Shown here one piece after another: positions 1-5,218 of a DNA stretch of 5,218 nt (its first letter is position 1; the number at the start of each line of letters is the position of its first letter). The stretch comes from Synergistaceae bacterium (GTDB taxonomy: Bacteria > Synergistota > Synergistia > Synergistales > Aminobacteriaceae): NCBI GenBank assembly GCA_031289165.1, contig JAITPZ010000222.1, positions 1-5,218 on the forward strand. The letters run 5' to 3'. Position numbers and translations under genes: made by a program. The notes below the pieces were generated by a model, which did no database searches, was not told the origin of the DNA, and saw nothing but the letters and a program-made list of their open reading frames with translations.

Positions 1-5
1 CCCTT

Positions 6-56
6 TGCCCCGCTTCGCTATGTTTTGTTTTCTTTACCTCCAATGAGTGCGGGGCA
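6..56. repeat. 8-bp inverted repeat with long spacer
   Basis: TGCCCCGC at 6-13 is matched exactly by its reverse complement GCGGGGCA at 49-56, with 35 T-rich bases between. It could be the base of a structured element at the 3' end of an upstream transcript, but no T-run follows the right arm, so it is not a standard terminator. Two forward frames are open from the window edge to stops at 91-93 and about 96-98, so the tail of an upstream gene may overlap it. Neither short tail is recognisable. A chance match is quite possible. Confidence 0.25.
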
Positions 57-70
57 TTTCGAAGTTCACC

Positions 71-99
71 CTGGCATATCGTCAATAAAATAGTATAAA
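71..99 (+). promoter_or_regulatory. Putative sigma70-type promoter of the decarboxylase operon
   Basis: CTGGCA at 71-76 (4 of 6 matches to TTGACA) is followed after exactly 17 bases by TATAAA at 94-99 (5 of 6 matches to TATAAT). It lies in the most AT-rich stretch of the window (about 78-112), in an otherwise GC-rich sequence. Transcription would start near 105-107 and give a leader of about 115 bases before mmdA. The assignment rests on consensus matching and position only. A weaker TATACA at 143-148 has no good -35 partner. Confidence 0.4.
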
Positions 100-183
100 T
101 AAAATTTTTAGGGGCTGAAACGGCGGGTTTTTTATGTTACCCTATACATCATGTTTTGAGCCGACACGAAGTTCAGAATAACA

Positions 184-201
184 GGGTCGATTTGTCGACT
201 C
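184..201 (+). promoter_or_regulatory. Small stem-loop in the mmdA leader
   Basis: Bases 184-190 (GGGTCGA) can pair with 195-201 (TCGACTC), giving seven pairs including one G-U around the 4-base loop TTTG. It ends two bases before the purine-rich ribosome-binding region of mmdA, so it could affect mRNA stability or ribosome access. No T-run follows, so it is not a terminator. It does not match a riboswitch family I know, and its length is within what chance can produce. Confidence 0.35.
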
Positions 202-203
202 AG

Positions 204-222
204 AAGGGGGCACCTTAAAGGT
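204..222 (+). promoter_or_regulatory. mmdA ribosome-binding site and start-proximal palindrome
   Basis: AAGGGGG at 204-210 is the best Shine-Dalgarno match for mmdA, but it is 12 bases from the ATG at 223, a rather long spacing. The gap is filled by ACCTTAAAGGT (212-222), a perfect 5+1+5 inverted repeat that abuts the start codon. It could be a protein-binding site or a weak hairpin (ACC with GGT around a 5-base loop). The next in-frame ATG at 238 has only CGGAG one base upstream, too close to serve it, so 223 is preferred. Confidence 0.5.
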
Positions 223-1782
223 ATGGACAGTCGGAGTATGGAGGAACTTTGCGAGGAACTGAAAGGGAAGCGTCTTTCCGCGTTTGCGGGAGGCGGGGAG
301 AAGGCGGTCGCCAAACAGAAGGAAAAGGGTAAGGGGACGGCCAGGGAGCGAATTCTGCAGCTTCTGGATCCGGGGTCCTTCGTGGAGGTCGACGAATTCG
401 TGACCCACAGGTGCACGAATTTCGGTCTGGAAAAGACGAAACCTCTCGGAGACGGTGTCATAACCGGATGGGGCACGATCGACGGACGAAAAGTTTTTAT
501 TTTCAGCCAGGATTTCACGGTTCTCGGCGGTTCGCTGGGTGAGAAGCACGCCGATAAAATCTGCAAGGTTCTGGATATGGCATTGCAGATGGGTTGCCCG
601 GTGATCGGCATCAATGACTCGGGCGGGGCCAGAATTCAGGAGGCTGTGGATTCTCTGAATGGCTATGGAAAGATCTTCTTTCGCAATACCATTTCAAGCG
701 GAGTCATTCCCCAAATTTCCGTAATCATGGGCCCGACAGCGGGCGGAGCCGTATACAGCCCCGCGCTGACGGATTTTGTGTTCATGGTGGATGGGACGGG
801 CGTCATGCACATCACCGGCCCCGCGGTCATCAAGGCGGTCACGGGGGAAGAGGTCACCAGCGAAGAGCTGGGAGGCGCGAAAACTCATAATGTGAAGAGC
901 GGCAACGCTCATTTCATTGCGAATTCGGAGCAGGAGTGCTTCGAGCAGATCCGAAAGGTACTTTCATACCTGCCCTCGAACAACCTGGACGACGCGCCTC
1001 TGAAGGATACGGCCGACAGCGTGGATCGCATGGATGTGGGCCTGCGCGGTATTGTCCCGACTAACCCCAACAAGGGCTACGACGTGAAGGACGTTCTTAA
1101 ATCCGTTCTGGACGACGGTGTTTTCACCGAAGTGCAGCCGGACTGGGCCAAAAATATCGTGACGGGCTACGGCAGGGTCGGAGGACGAGCCTTCGGAATC
1201 ATCGCGAACCAGGCGAAGGTCATGGCGGGCTGTCTCGACATCGACGCGTCGGACAAGGCGAGCCGCTTCATCCGCCACTGCGACGCGTTCAACCTGCCCA
1301 TCGTGACGTTCGTGGACGTCCCCGGCTATCTTCCGGGGGTCACGCAGGAGCACAACGGAATCATTCGCCACGGCGCGAAGCTCCTTTACGCGTACAGCGA
1401 GGCGACCGTGCCCCTTATCACCGTCATTCTGAGAAAGTCTTACGGCGGAGCGTACCTTGCCATGAGCAGCAAAGCCCTGGGGGCGGACCTGGTTCTGGCG
1501 TGGCCGCAGGCGGAAATAGCGGTGATGGGCGCGGAGGGCGCGGCGAACATCGTGTTCAAAAAGGAAATCGACGCCTCCTCGGACCCGGCGGGCACGCGGC
1601 TGGAAAAGATCGACGAGTACCGGCGGGCGTTCGCGACGCCATATGTGGCTGCCGAGCGGGGTCTGGTGGATCGCGTGATCCTTCCGGAGGAGACGAGAAG
1701 GGAAATCTGGCTGGCTCTGTGCGGGATGGACACCAAGCGCGTGGATCGTCCCAGGAGAAAGCATGGAGTAATTCCGCATTAG
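223..1782 (+). CDS. mmdA: Methylmalonyl-CoA decarboxylase, carboxyltransferase (alpha) subunit
   Basis: A 519-residue acyl-CoA carboxyltransferase, close to the roughly 510 residues usual for MmdA and PccB. It transfers the carboxyl group of (S)-methylmalonyl-CoA to biotin on the carrier subunit, releasing propionyl-CoA at the cytoplasmic face of the membrane complex. The N-terminal carboxyltransferase half shows NDSGGARIQE (131-140) and GPTAGGAVYSP (170-180). The C-terminal half shows VDVPGYLPG (364-372), YGGAYLAM (407-414) and EIAVMGAEGAANIVF (431-445). These Gly-rich segments form the CoA/biotin pockets and oxyanion holes in the family. The C-terminus KHGVIPH resembles the KHGNIPL ending I recall for Veillonella MmdA. 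Unlike OadA, no biotin domain is fused; the carrier is encoded separately downstream. The OadG- and OadB-like neighbours argue for a Na+-pumping decarboxylase rather than propionyl-CoA carboxylase. Substrate choice is inferred; GcdA of glutaconyl-CoA decarboxylase is longer (about 587 residues) and less likely. Confidence 0.9.
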   Translation: MDSRSMEELCEELKGKRLSAFAGGGEKAVAKQKEKGKGTARERILQLLDPGSFVEVDEFVTHRCTNFGLEKTKPLGDGVITGWGTIDGRKVFIFSQDFTVLGGSLGEKHADKICKVLDMALQMGCPVIGINDSGGARIQEAVDSLNGYGKIFFRNTISSGVIPQISVIMGPTAGGAVYSPALTDFVFMVDGTGVMHITGPAVIKAVTGEEVTSEELGGAKTHNVKSGNAHFIANSEQECFEQIRKVLSYLPSNNLDDAPLKDTADSVDRMDVGLRGIVPTNPNKGYDVKDVLKSVLDDGVFTEVQPDWAKNIVTGYGRVGGRAFGIIANQAKVMAGCLDIDASDKASRFIRHCDAFNLPIVTFVDVPGYLPGVTQEHNGIIRHGAKLLYAYSEATVPLITVILRKSYGGAYLAMSSKALGADLVLAWPQAEIAVMGAEGAANIVFKKEIDASSDPAGTRLEKIDEYRRAFATPYVAAERGLVDRVILPEETRREIWLALCGMDTKRVDRPRRKHGVIPH

Positions 1783-1823
1783 GATCCCGCATCGAGAAAA
1801 GTCAGGGGGAGGAATGAACTGAT

Positions 1824-2219
1824 ATGGAACATTTAAGTCGTTTTCAGGGCATGGGAGGAGCGTTCATCGTAAGCCTGATCGCCTTCACGATCGTGTTCAT
1901 CGTGCTCGCGGGGTTGACGGCCGTGATTTACGCGATCAAGTTTTTTTCCAGCGAGGATAACAAAAAGGACTCCGGGACTCCGGCGCCCGTTGCTCCCGTG
2001 ACCGCGGCGCCTTCGGCATCCGCGTCGGCCGGGGACGGCAGGCGTCTGACGGCGGTGATTGCCGCGGCGGTGCTGGCCGCCACTCACGGGCGGGGAAGGA
2101 TCCTGAACATCACACCCGCGTCCTCGCAGGCCGCGGCGATCTGCTTCTCGACGTGGAAAACGTCGGGCATCATGGAGCGGGTCGGAAGCCGCCTTACGCG
2201 CACCTGGAAGCCGCGTTAA
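1824..2219 (+). CDS. mmdD: Sodium-pumping decarboxylase small membrane subunit, OadG/MmdD-like
   Basis: A 131-residue protein with the OadG/MmdD layout: a short N-terminus, one hydrophobic membrane helix (about residues 13-38), a charged patch (44-49), a Pro/Ala/Ser linker (about 51-70) and a small C-terminal domain. That domain begins with AVIAAAVLAA (77-86), like the VAAIVAAI segment of Veillonella MmdD, and continues to W111-K112. In this family the helix binds the membrane beta subunit and the C-terminal domain binds the carboxyltransferase, so it is an assembly factor and anchor rather than a catalyst. A strong GGGGAGGA (1806-1813) lies 10 bases before the ATG. A three-codon ATG-AAC-TGA (1814-1822) sits inside that spacing and is probably meaningless. 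The gene lies 41 bp after mmdA. The C-terminus from about 112 on, ending in W128, is longer and more basic than the Veillonella tail as I recall it. The family call is firm in layout and context, weaker in sequence detail. Confidence 0.78.
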   Translation: MEHLSRFQGMGGAFIVSLIAFTIVFIVLAGLTAVIYAIKFFSSEDNKKDSGTPAPVAPVTAAPSASASAGDGRRLTAVIAAAVLAATHGRGRILNITPASSQAAAICFSTWKTSGIMERVGSRLTRTWKPR

Positions 2220-2257
2220 CCTGATACCGAAAGATAACTGAAAGGGGAAGTTTTGAG

Positions 2258-2665
2258 ATGAGCAAATATAAAGTTACTGTGGATGGTACGGCTTACGTCG
2301 TGGAAGTGGAAGAGCTGGCGGCAGGCGTTTACGTTCCCGCGCCCGTCGCGGCGCCCGCTCCTGTTGTGGCCGCGCCGGTTCCCGCTGTGCCCGCTCCTGT
2401 TGCGACGCCGGCCCCTCAGCCTGCTGCGGCGCCCGCGCCGGTGGCCTCGGGAAGTATGACCGTCGCCGCTCCAATGCCCGGCAAGGTTTTGGACGTGAAG
2501 GTCGCCGTGGGGTCGCAGGTCAAAAACGGGGATCTGGTTCTTCTTCTGGAGGCGATGAAGATGGAAAACGAGATCTTCGCCTCTTCCGACGGGACCGTAT
2601 CGGACGTGCGCGTGCGAAGCGGAGATTCGGTCAACACGGGAGACGTTCTGATCGTTCTTTCCTGA
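2258..2665 (+). CDS. mmdC: Biotin carboxyl carrier subunit of methylmalonyl-CoA decarboxylase
   Basis: A 135-residue biotin carrier. Residues 1-22 form a short beta-rich N-terminal segment (MSKYKVTVDGTAYVVEVEE) common in MmdC/GcdC-type carriers. Residues 27-64 are an almost pure Pro/Ala/Val linker, and 66-135 are a biotinyl domain. The biotinylation motif EAMKM is at 98-102, so K101 is the expected biotin site, with the usual PMPGKV (72-77) upstream. Biotin on K101 receives the carboxyl group from MmdA, and the flexible linker swings it to MmdB. AAAGGGGAAG (2241-2250) gives a good ribosome-binding site 7 bases before the ATG. The gene lies 38 bp after mmdD. A biotin-protein ligase is required but is not encoded in this window. 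Carriers of oxaloacetate or glutaconyl-CoA decarboxylases look alike, so the substrate follows from mmdA. Confidence 0.93.
   Translation: MSKYKVTVDGTAYVVEVEELAAGVYVPAPVAAPAPVVAAPVPAVPAPVATPAPQPAAAPAPVASGSMTVAAPMPGKVLDVKVAVGSQVKNGDLVLLLEAMKMENEIFASSDGTVSDVRVRSGDSVNTGDVLIVLS
2353..2402 (+). repeat. In-frame direct repeat in the mmdC linker
   Basis: GCCCGCTCCTGTTG occurs exactly at 2353-2366 and 2389-2402, 36 bases (12 codons) apart and in the same frame, both encoding PAPV. Around it the sequence is a run of Pro, Ala and Val codons. This suggests the linker grew by unequal exchange or slippage of a 12-codon block that later diverged, although biased codon use in a low-complexity linker could produce similar matches. 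Confidence 0.55.
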
Positions 2666-2700
2666 CTCTTCTGAGAGACTGCATTTAAAATACTGCCTTC

Positions 2701-2728
2701 TGCCCCGATGCCCCTTGGCATGAGGGCA
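2701..2728 (+). promoter_or_regulatory. Intercistronic stem-loop between mmdC and mmdB
   Basis: TGCCC (2701-2705) pairs with GGGCA (2724-2728), and ATGCC (2708-2712) pairs with GGCAT (2717-2721), closing a CCTT loop. The two 5-bp helices are separated by a symmetrical 2x2 mismatch. No T-run follows (the next bases are AAGAAAAC), and on the other strand the hairpin is not followed by T's either, so it is not a typical terminator. It lies 9 bases upstream of the mmdB ribosome-binding site and could be an RNA-processing or stability element that sets the level of the membrane subunit relative to the soluble ones. Confidence 0.55.
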
Positions 2729-2736
2729 AAGAAAAC

Positions 2737-2750
2737 GGGAGGGTTTTGTG
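2737..2750 (+). promoter_or_regulatory. mmdB ribosome-binding site and GTG start
   Basis: GGGAGGG (2737-2743) is a strong Shine-Dalgarno sequence. Its GGAGG core (2738-2742) ends 5 bases before GTG 2748 and 11 bases before the in-frame ATG at 2754. The spacing slightly favours GTG, but a start two codons later at ATG cannot be excluded and would leave the protein practically unchanged. Confidence 0.6.
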
Positions 2751-3935
2751 AATATGGGCGTTTATGGAGAAGCATTGAGGGAACTGTTTGTTTCGTCGGG
2801 GTTTTCACATATTTTTAACCTGAACGTCACTCTGGGAGGAATTTCGCTCCCGGGGACGCTGGTGATGTTGATCGTCAGCCTGGTTTTGCTCTATCTGGCC
2901 ATCGGCAAGGAGTTCGAGCCGTTGCTGCTGGTTCCCATCGCCTTTGGTTGCCTTCTGGTCAACCTGCCGCTGTCGGGAATTATGTCCGACGTGGAAGGGG
3001 AAATCGGCTTTCTGCGTTACGTCTCCTTCGGGACGGAACACGAGATCTACCCGATCATCATCTTCATGGGTATTGGCGCTCTGACGGACTTTGGCCCGCT
3101 TCTCGCCAACCCCATAACATTCCTTCTGGGCGCGGCCGCTCAGTTCGGGGTGTTCGTCTCTTTTCTGGGGGCCAATCTCGTGGGGTTCAATATCCGGCAG
3201 GCGGCCTGCATCGGAATCATCGGCGGGGCTGACGGTCCCACCAGTATTTACCTGACGATGAAACTGGGGCAGGGGACGGGGCCCAATTCAATTTTGGGAG
3301 CCATCGCGGTGGCGGCCTACAGCTACATGTCGCTGGTGCCTTTGATTCAGCCGCCCGTGATGAAGCTCCTGACCACGAAAGAGGACCGGGCCATACGCAT
3401 GGACAAGCTGAGGCCCGTCAGTAAGAAAGAAAAAATTCTCTTTCCCATCATCTGCACGATTGTGTCCGGTCTTATCCTTCCGGCCTGCGTGCCCCTGATT
3501 GGTATCCTGATGTTCGGAAACCTGCTTCGCGAGTGCGGCGTCACCGAAAGGCTCTCCGGGGCGGCGCAGAATGAGATCCTGAATATCACCACGGTGTTTC
3601 TGGGGATCTCCGTGGGAGCGACGATGGCGGCCGAGGCCTTTCTGAAGGTGGATACGCTGCTGATCATTCTTCTGGGCCTGATCGCCTTCGCCGCCAGCAC
3701 CGCGGGCGGCCTGATCTGCGGGCAGATCATGAAGGTTCTCAGCAAGGGGAAGGTCAACCCGCTGATCGGGTCCGCGGGGGTTTCCGCCGTGCCCATGGCG
3801 GCCCGCGTCGTGCAGCGCGTCGTTCAGAGCGAAAACCCGGGTAGTTATCTTCTGATGCACGCGATGGGCCCCAACGTCGCGGGGGTCATCGGGACGGCCG
3901 TCGCCGCGGGGGTCATGCTGACGCTCCTTCGCTGA
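2748..3935 (+). CDS. mmdB: Na+-translocating decarboxylase beta subunit (carboxybiotin decarboxylase)
   Basis: A 395-residue, very hydrophobic integral membrane protein of the OadB/MmdB/GcdB family (usually about 370-430 residues). It decarboxylates carboxybiotin on the carrier and couples this to Na+ export. Hydrophobic segments span nearly the whole length (for example 35-51, 56-74, 101-113, 176-199, 230-256 and 302-325), with one strongly charged cytoplasm-like loop at about 209-229. The hallmark GGADGPTS (159-166) contains D162, matching the essential Asp203 region of Klebsiella OadB. NPLIGSAGVSAVPMAARV (337-354) holds N337 and S346, nine residues apart like the Na+-site residues N373 and S382 of that protein; this equivalence is inferred from motif and spacing. 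HAMGPNVAG (371-379) is also typical. All catalytic motifs look intact. It is the last pump gene, 82 bp after mmdC. The family is certain; the CoA substrate is set by MmdA, not by this subunit. Confidence 0.95.
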   Translation: MNMGVYGEALRELFVSSGFSHIFNLNVTLGGISLPGTLVMLIVSLVLLYLAIGKEFEPLLLVPIAFGCLLVNLPLSGIMSDVEGEIGFLRYVSFGTEHEIYPIIIFMGIGALTDFGPLLANPITFLLGAAAQFGVFVSFLGANLVGFNIRQAACIGIIGGADGPTSIYLTMKLGQGTGPNSILGAIAVAAYSYMSLVPLIQPPVMKLLTTKEDRAIRMDKLRPVSKKEKILFPIICTIVSGLILPACVPLIGILMFGNLLRECGVTERLSGAAQNEILNITTVFLGISVGATMAAEAFLKVDTLLIILLGLIAFAASTAGGLICGQIMKVLSKGKVNPLIGSAGVSAVPMAARVVQRVVQSENPGSYLLMHAMGPNVAGVIGTAVAAGVMLTLLR

Positions 3936-3946
3936 CCGCTCGGAAC

Positions 3947-3966
3947 AGAGGAAGCGTGCAGCTTTG
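3947..3966 (+). promoter_or_regulatory. mutS ribosome-binding site and TTG start
   Basis: AGAGGA (3947-3952) lies 11 bases before TTG 3964-3966, the only usual initiation codon in this frame between the mmdB stop and the first MutS motif. The first in-frame ATG (4072) is inside the conserved FRMGDFYE motif and would remove the start of the mismatch-binding domain. The GTG at 3956 is in another frame. A TTG start is therefore the best reading, with weak initiation expected. Confidence 0.65.
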
Positions 3967-5218
3967 ACGACATCCGATTCGACGTGGGACGCGGGTCTGA
4001 GACTCACTCCCTGGCTGGCGCAGTATAAGAAGTGGAAGTCGGAGTATCCCGACGCGCTTTTGCTGTTCCGTATGGGGGACTTTTACGAGTTCTTCTTCGA
4101 CGACGCCCGCGACGCTGCGGCCATTTTGGACATCGCGCTGACCAGCCGGCAGGAAAATATTCCCATGGCGGGGGTGCCGCACCACGCGCTGAACATGTAC
4201 CTGGGACGCCTGATCCGGGCCGGTCGGCGCGTGGCGATATGCGAGCAGATCGGAGAGGCGAACGGGCGCACCCTCGTGGAGCGTCGCGTCGTGCGCGTGG
4301 TTACGCCCGGCACCTACGTGCCGGAGGAAAGCGAAAATACAGGACATCTGGCGGCCGTCGCTCCGGTAAGGGACGGCCGCCTTGCTGTTGCCCTGCTCTC
4401 CACCGAGACGGGACGCCTCGAGGCGGGAACCCTGCCCTCCGACGAGGCCGCTGCCCTGCTCGCGGCCTTCAACCCCGGAGAGGTGCTCTGCCCCTCCGGG
4501 GTCCGAACGGAAAACCTTCCTTCCGCCGTGCGCTCCTTTGCCCTTCTGCCCCGATCGAACGAACTTTTTAAAATTTCATCGGCCGCCAGCCGCCTGAAAG
4601 CGGCCCTGTCGACCGCGCGCCTCGAGGGATGGGGCGTCGCGGAGGACGATCCCTGCGTGGGGTCGGCCTGGGCGGTGCTGGACTACCTTTCGTCCACTCA
4701 GTTCGGGGCGGTTCGGCACGTGCTGCGCGTTACGCCCCTGAAGTCCGACGTTCACATGTATCTGGACGAGGCGACGCAGCATAACCTCGACCTGATGCCG
4801 GAGTCGACGGCGGGGGCGGATAACTCTCTCTTCTCCTTCCTGAACCGCTGCCGCACGCCTATGGGACGCCGCGCACTGCGCGAGTGGATTCTGCGGCCTC
4901 TGCTCGACCTTGCCGCCATCGCGAAGCGGCAGAGCTGCATCGGCTGCTTCGTTTCGAACGTCGTCCTGCTGAACGAGGCGCAGGACACGCTGTCCGCGAC
5001 GAGGGACGTCGAGCGCGCACTTTCCCGCCTTGCGCTGGGGACGGGTACCCCGCGCGATCTCGCCTCGATTCGCGATACCCTGCGGACCCTGCCGGCGCTC
5101 CGCGCGCTTTCATTCGACGAACCTCTGGCGGAGGCGACGCGCGCGCTTCCCGATCTCTCGGACCTGTCCGCATACCTGGAGGACGCGCTCGAGGAGGAGT
5201 TGCCGCGGGCGCTGGGTG
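3964..5218 (+). CDS. mutS: DNA mismatch repair protein MutS, N-terminal part (cut by window end)
   Basis: The open frame runs from TTG 3964 to the window edge (418 codons plus one base) without a stop, about half of a normal MutS of 850-900 residues. MutS binds mismatches and small loops in newly replicated DNA and recruits MutL. Domain I begins with LTPWLAQYKKWKSEYPDALL (13-32). The mismatch-reading Phe-X-Glu motif is in GDFYE (38-42): F40 intercalates and E42 contacts the mispaired base. IPMAGVPHHAL (66-76) and VAICEQ (90-95) are further family signatures. The connector domain follows at about 130-255. The core domain begins around 265, with NRCRTPMGRRALREWILRPL at 294-313. The clamp, ATPase and helix-turn-helix regions lie beyond the window. 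The motif set at the N-terminus fits MutS1 rather than MutS2, which lacks the mismatch-binding domain. The gene starts 28 bp after mmdB with no terminator visible, so read-through from the pump operon is likely. Confidence 0.95.
   Translation, partial: MTTSDSTWDAGLRLTPWLAQYKKWKSEYPDALLLFRMGDFYEFFFDDARDAAAILDIALTSRQENIPMAGVPHHALNMYLGRLIRAGRRVAICEQIGEANGRTLVERRVVRVVTPGTYVPEESENTGHLAAVAPVRDGRLAVALLSTETGRLEAGTLPSDEAAALLAAFNPGEVLCPSGVRTENLPSAVRSFALLPRSNELFKISSAASRLKAALSTARLEGWGVAEDDPCVGSAWAVLDYLSSTQFGAVRHVLRVTPLKSDVHMYLDEATQHNLDLMPESTAGADNSLFSFLNRCRTPMGRRALREWILRPLLDLAAIAKRQSCIGCFVSNVVLLNEAQDTLSATRDVERALSRLALGTGTPRDLASIRDTLRTLPALRALSFDEPLAEATRALPDLSDLSAYLEDALEEELPRALG

Noticed and set aside
1..60. 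Minus-strand GGAGGT (near 36-41) as a ribosome-binding site of a divergent gene
   Set aside because: No ATG, GTG or TTG follows within a usable distance on that strand before the window edge.
117..133. Possible terminator: AAAC (118-121) and GTTT (127-130) followed by T's to 133
   Set aside because: The stem is only four AT-rich pairs around GGCGG, too weak to be a credible terminator, and it would interrupt the transcript from the proposed promoter.
964..1779. Long minus-strand open frame (271 codons) opposite mmdA
   Set aside because: It lies wholly within the well-supported mmdA gene. Its translation is rich in Arg and His with no recognisable motif, as expected for the antisense of GC-rich coding DNA.
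1814..1822. Three-codon ATG-AAC-TGA between the mmdD ribosome-binding site and start
   Set aside because: It begins right at the end of the Shine-Dalgarno sequence, too close for initiation, and is far too short to infer a leader peptide.
3288..4007. Minus-strand open frame (239 codons) opposite mmdB and the start of mutS
   Set aside because: It overlaps two convincing genes, has a low-complexity Arg/His/Gln composition, and shows no family signature or ribosome-binding context that would support it.
4032..4571. Forward open frame (179 codons) inside mutS
   Set aside because: It is a shifted frame of mutS. The Arg/Gly-rich translation is typical of out-of-frame reading, while the frame beginning at 3964 gives clear MutS motifs throughout.

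Overview
The window carries a nearly complete operon, all on the + strand, for a biotin-dependent, sodium-pumping decarboxylase, followed by the 5' part of mutS. The best substrate assignment is methylmalonyl-CoA decarboxylase (EC 7.2.4.3). The genes are GC-rich, whereas the roughly 220-bp leader is AT-rich. A membrane-bound decarboxylase that pumps Na+ points to an anaerobic fermenting bacterium that makes propionate from succinate or amino acids. Synergistota or a Veillonella-type Firmicute would fit. The GC-rich coding makes me lean tentatively to Synergistota, but no phylogenetic marker was compared.

Layout: 1-222 is a leader with a plausible sigma70-type promoter (71-99) and two small inverted repeats directly before the first gene. 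223-1782 is mmdA (carboxyltransferase subunit). 1824-2219 is a small OadG/MmdD-like membrane subunit. 2258-2665 is mmdC (biotin carrier). 2666-2747 is the longest internal gap and contains a stem-loop. 2748-3935 is mmdB (membrane Na+-translocating decarboxylase subunit). 3964 to the window end is mutS, starting at TTG and cut off by the window edge after 418 codons. The minus strand shows no convincing gene.

How the genes work together: MmdA moves the carboxyl group from (S)-methylmalonyl-CoA to biotin on MmdC. The flexible Pro/Ala arm of MmdC carries carboxybiotin to MmdB, where decarboxylation drives Na+ out of the cell. The MmdD-like protein anchors and assembles the soluble and membrane parts. 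Intergenic gaps are 41, 38, 82 and 28 bp with no visible terminator, so the four pump genes are probably one transcript and mutS may be read through from it.

I see no sign of a previously undescribed system. The points most worth checking are the A-D-C-B order without an mmdE-like gene, the stem-loop before mmdB, the palindrome squeezed between ribosome-binding site and start of mmdA, the near-repeat in the MmdC linker, and the placement of mutS.
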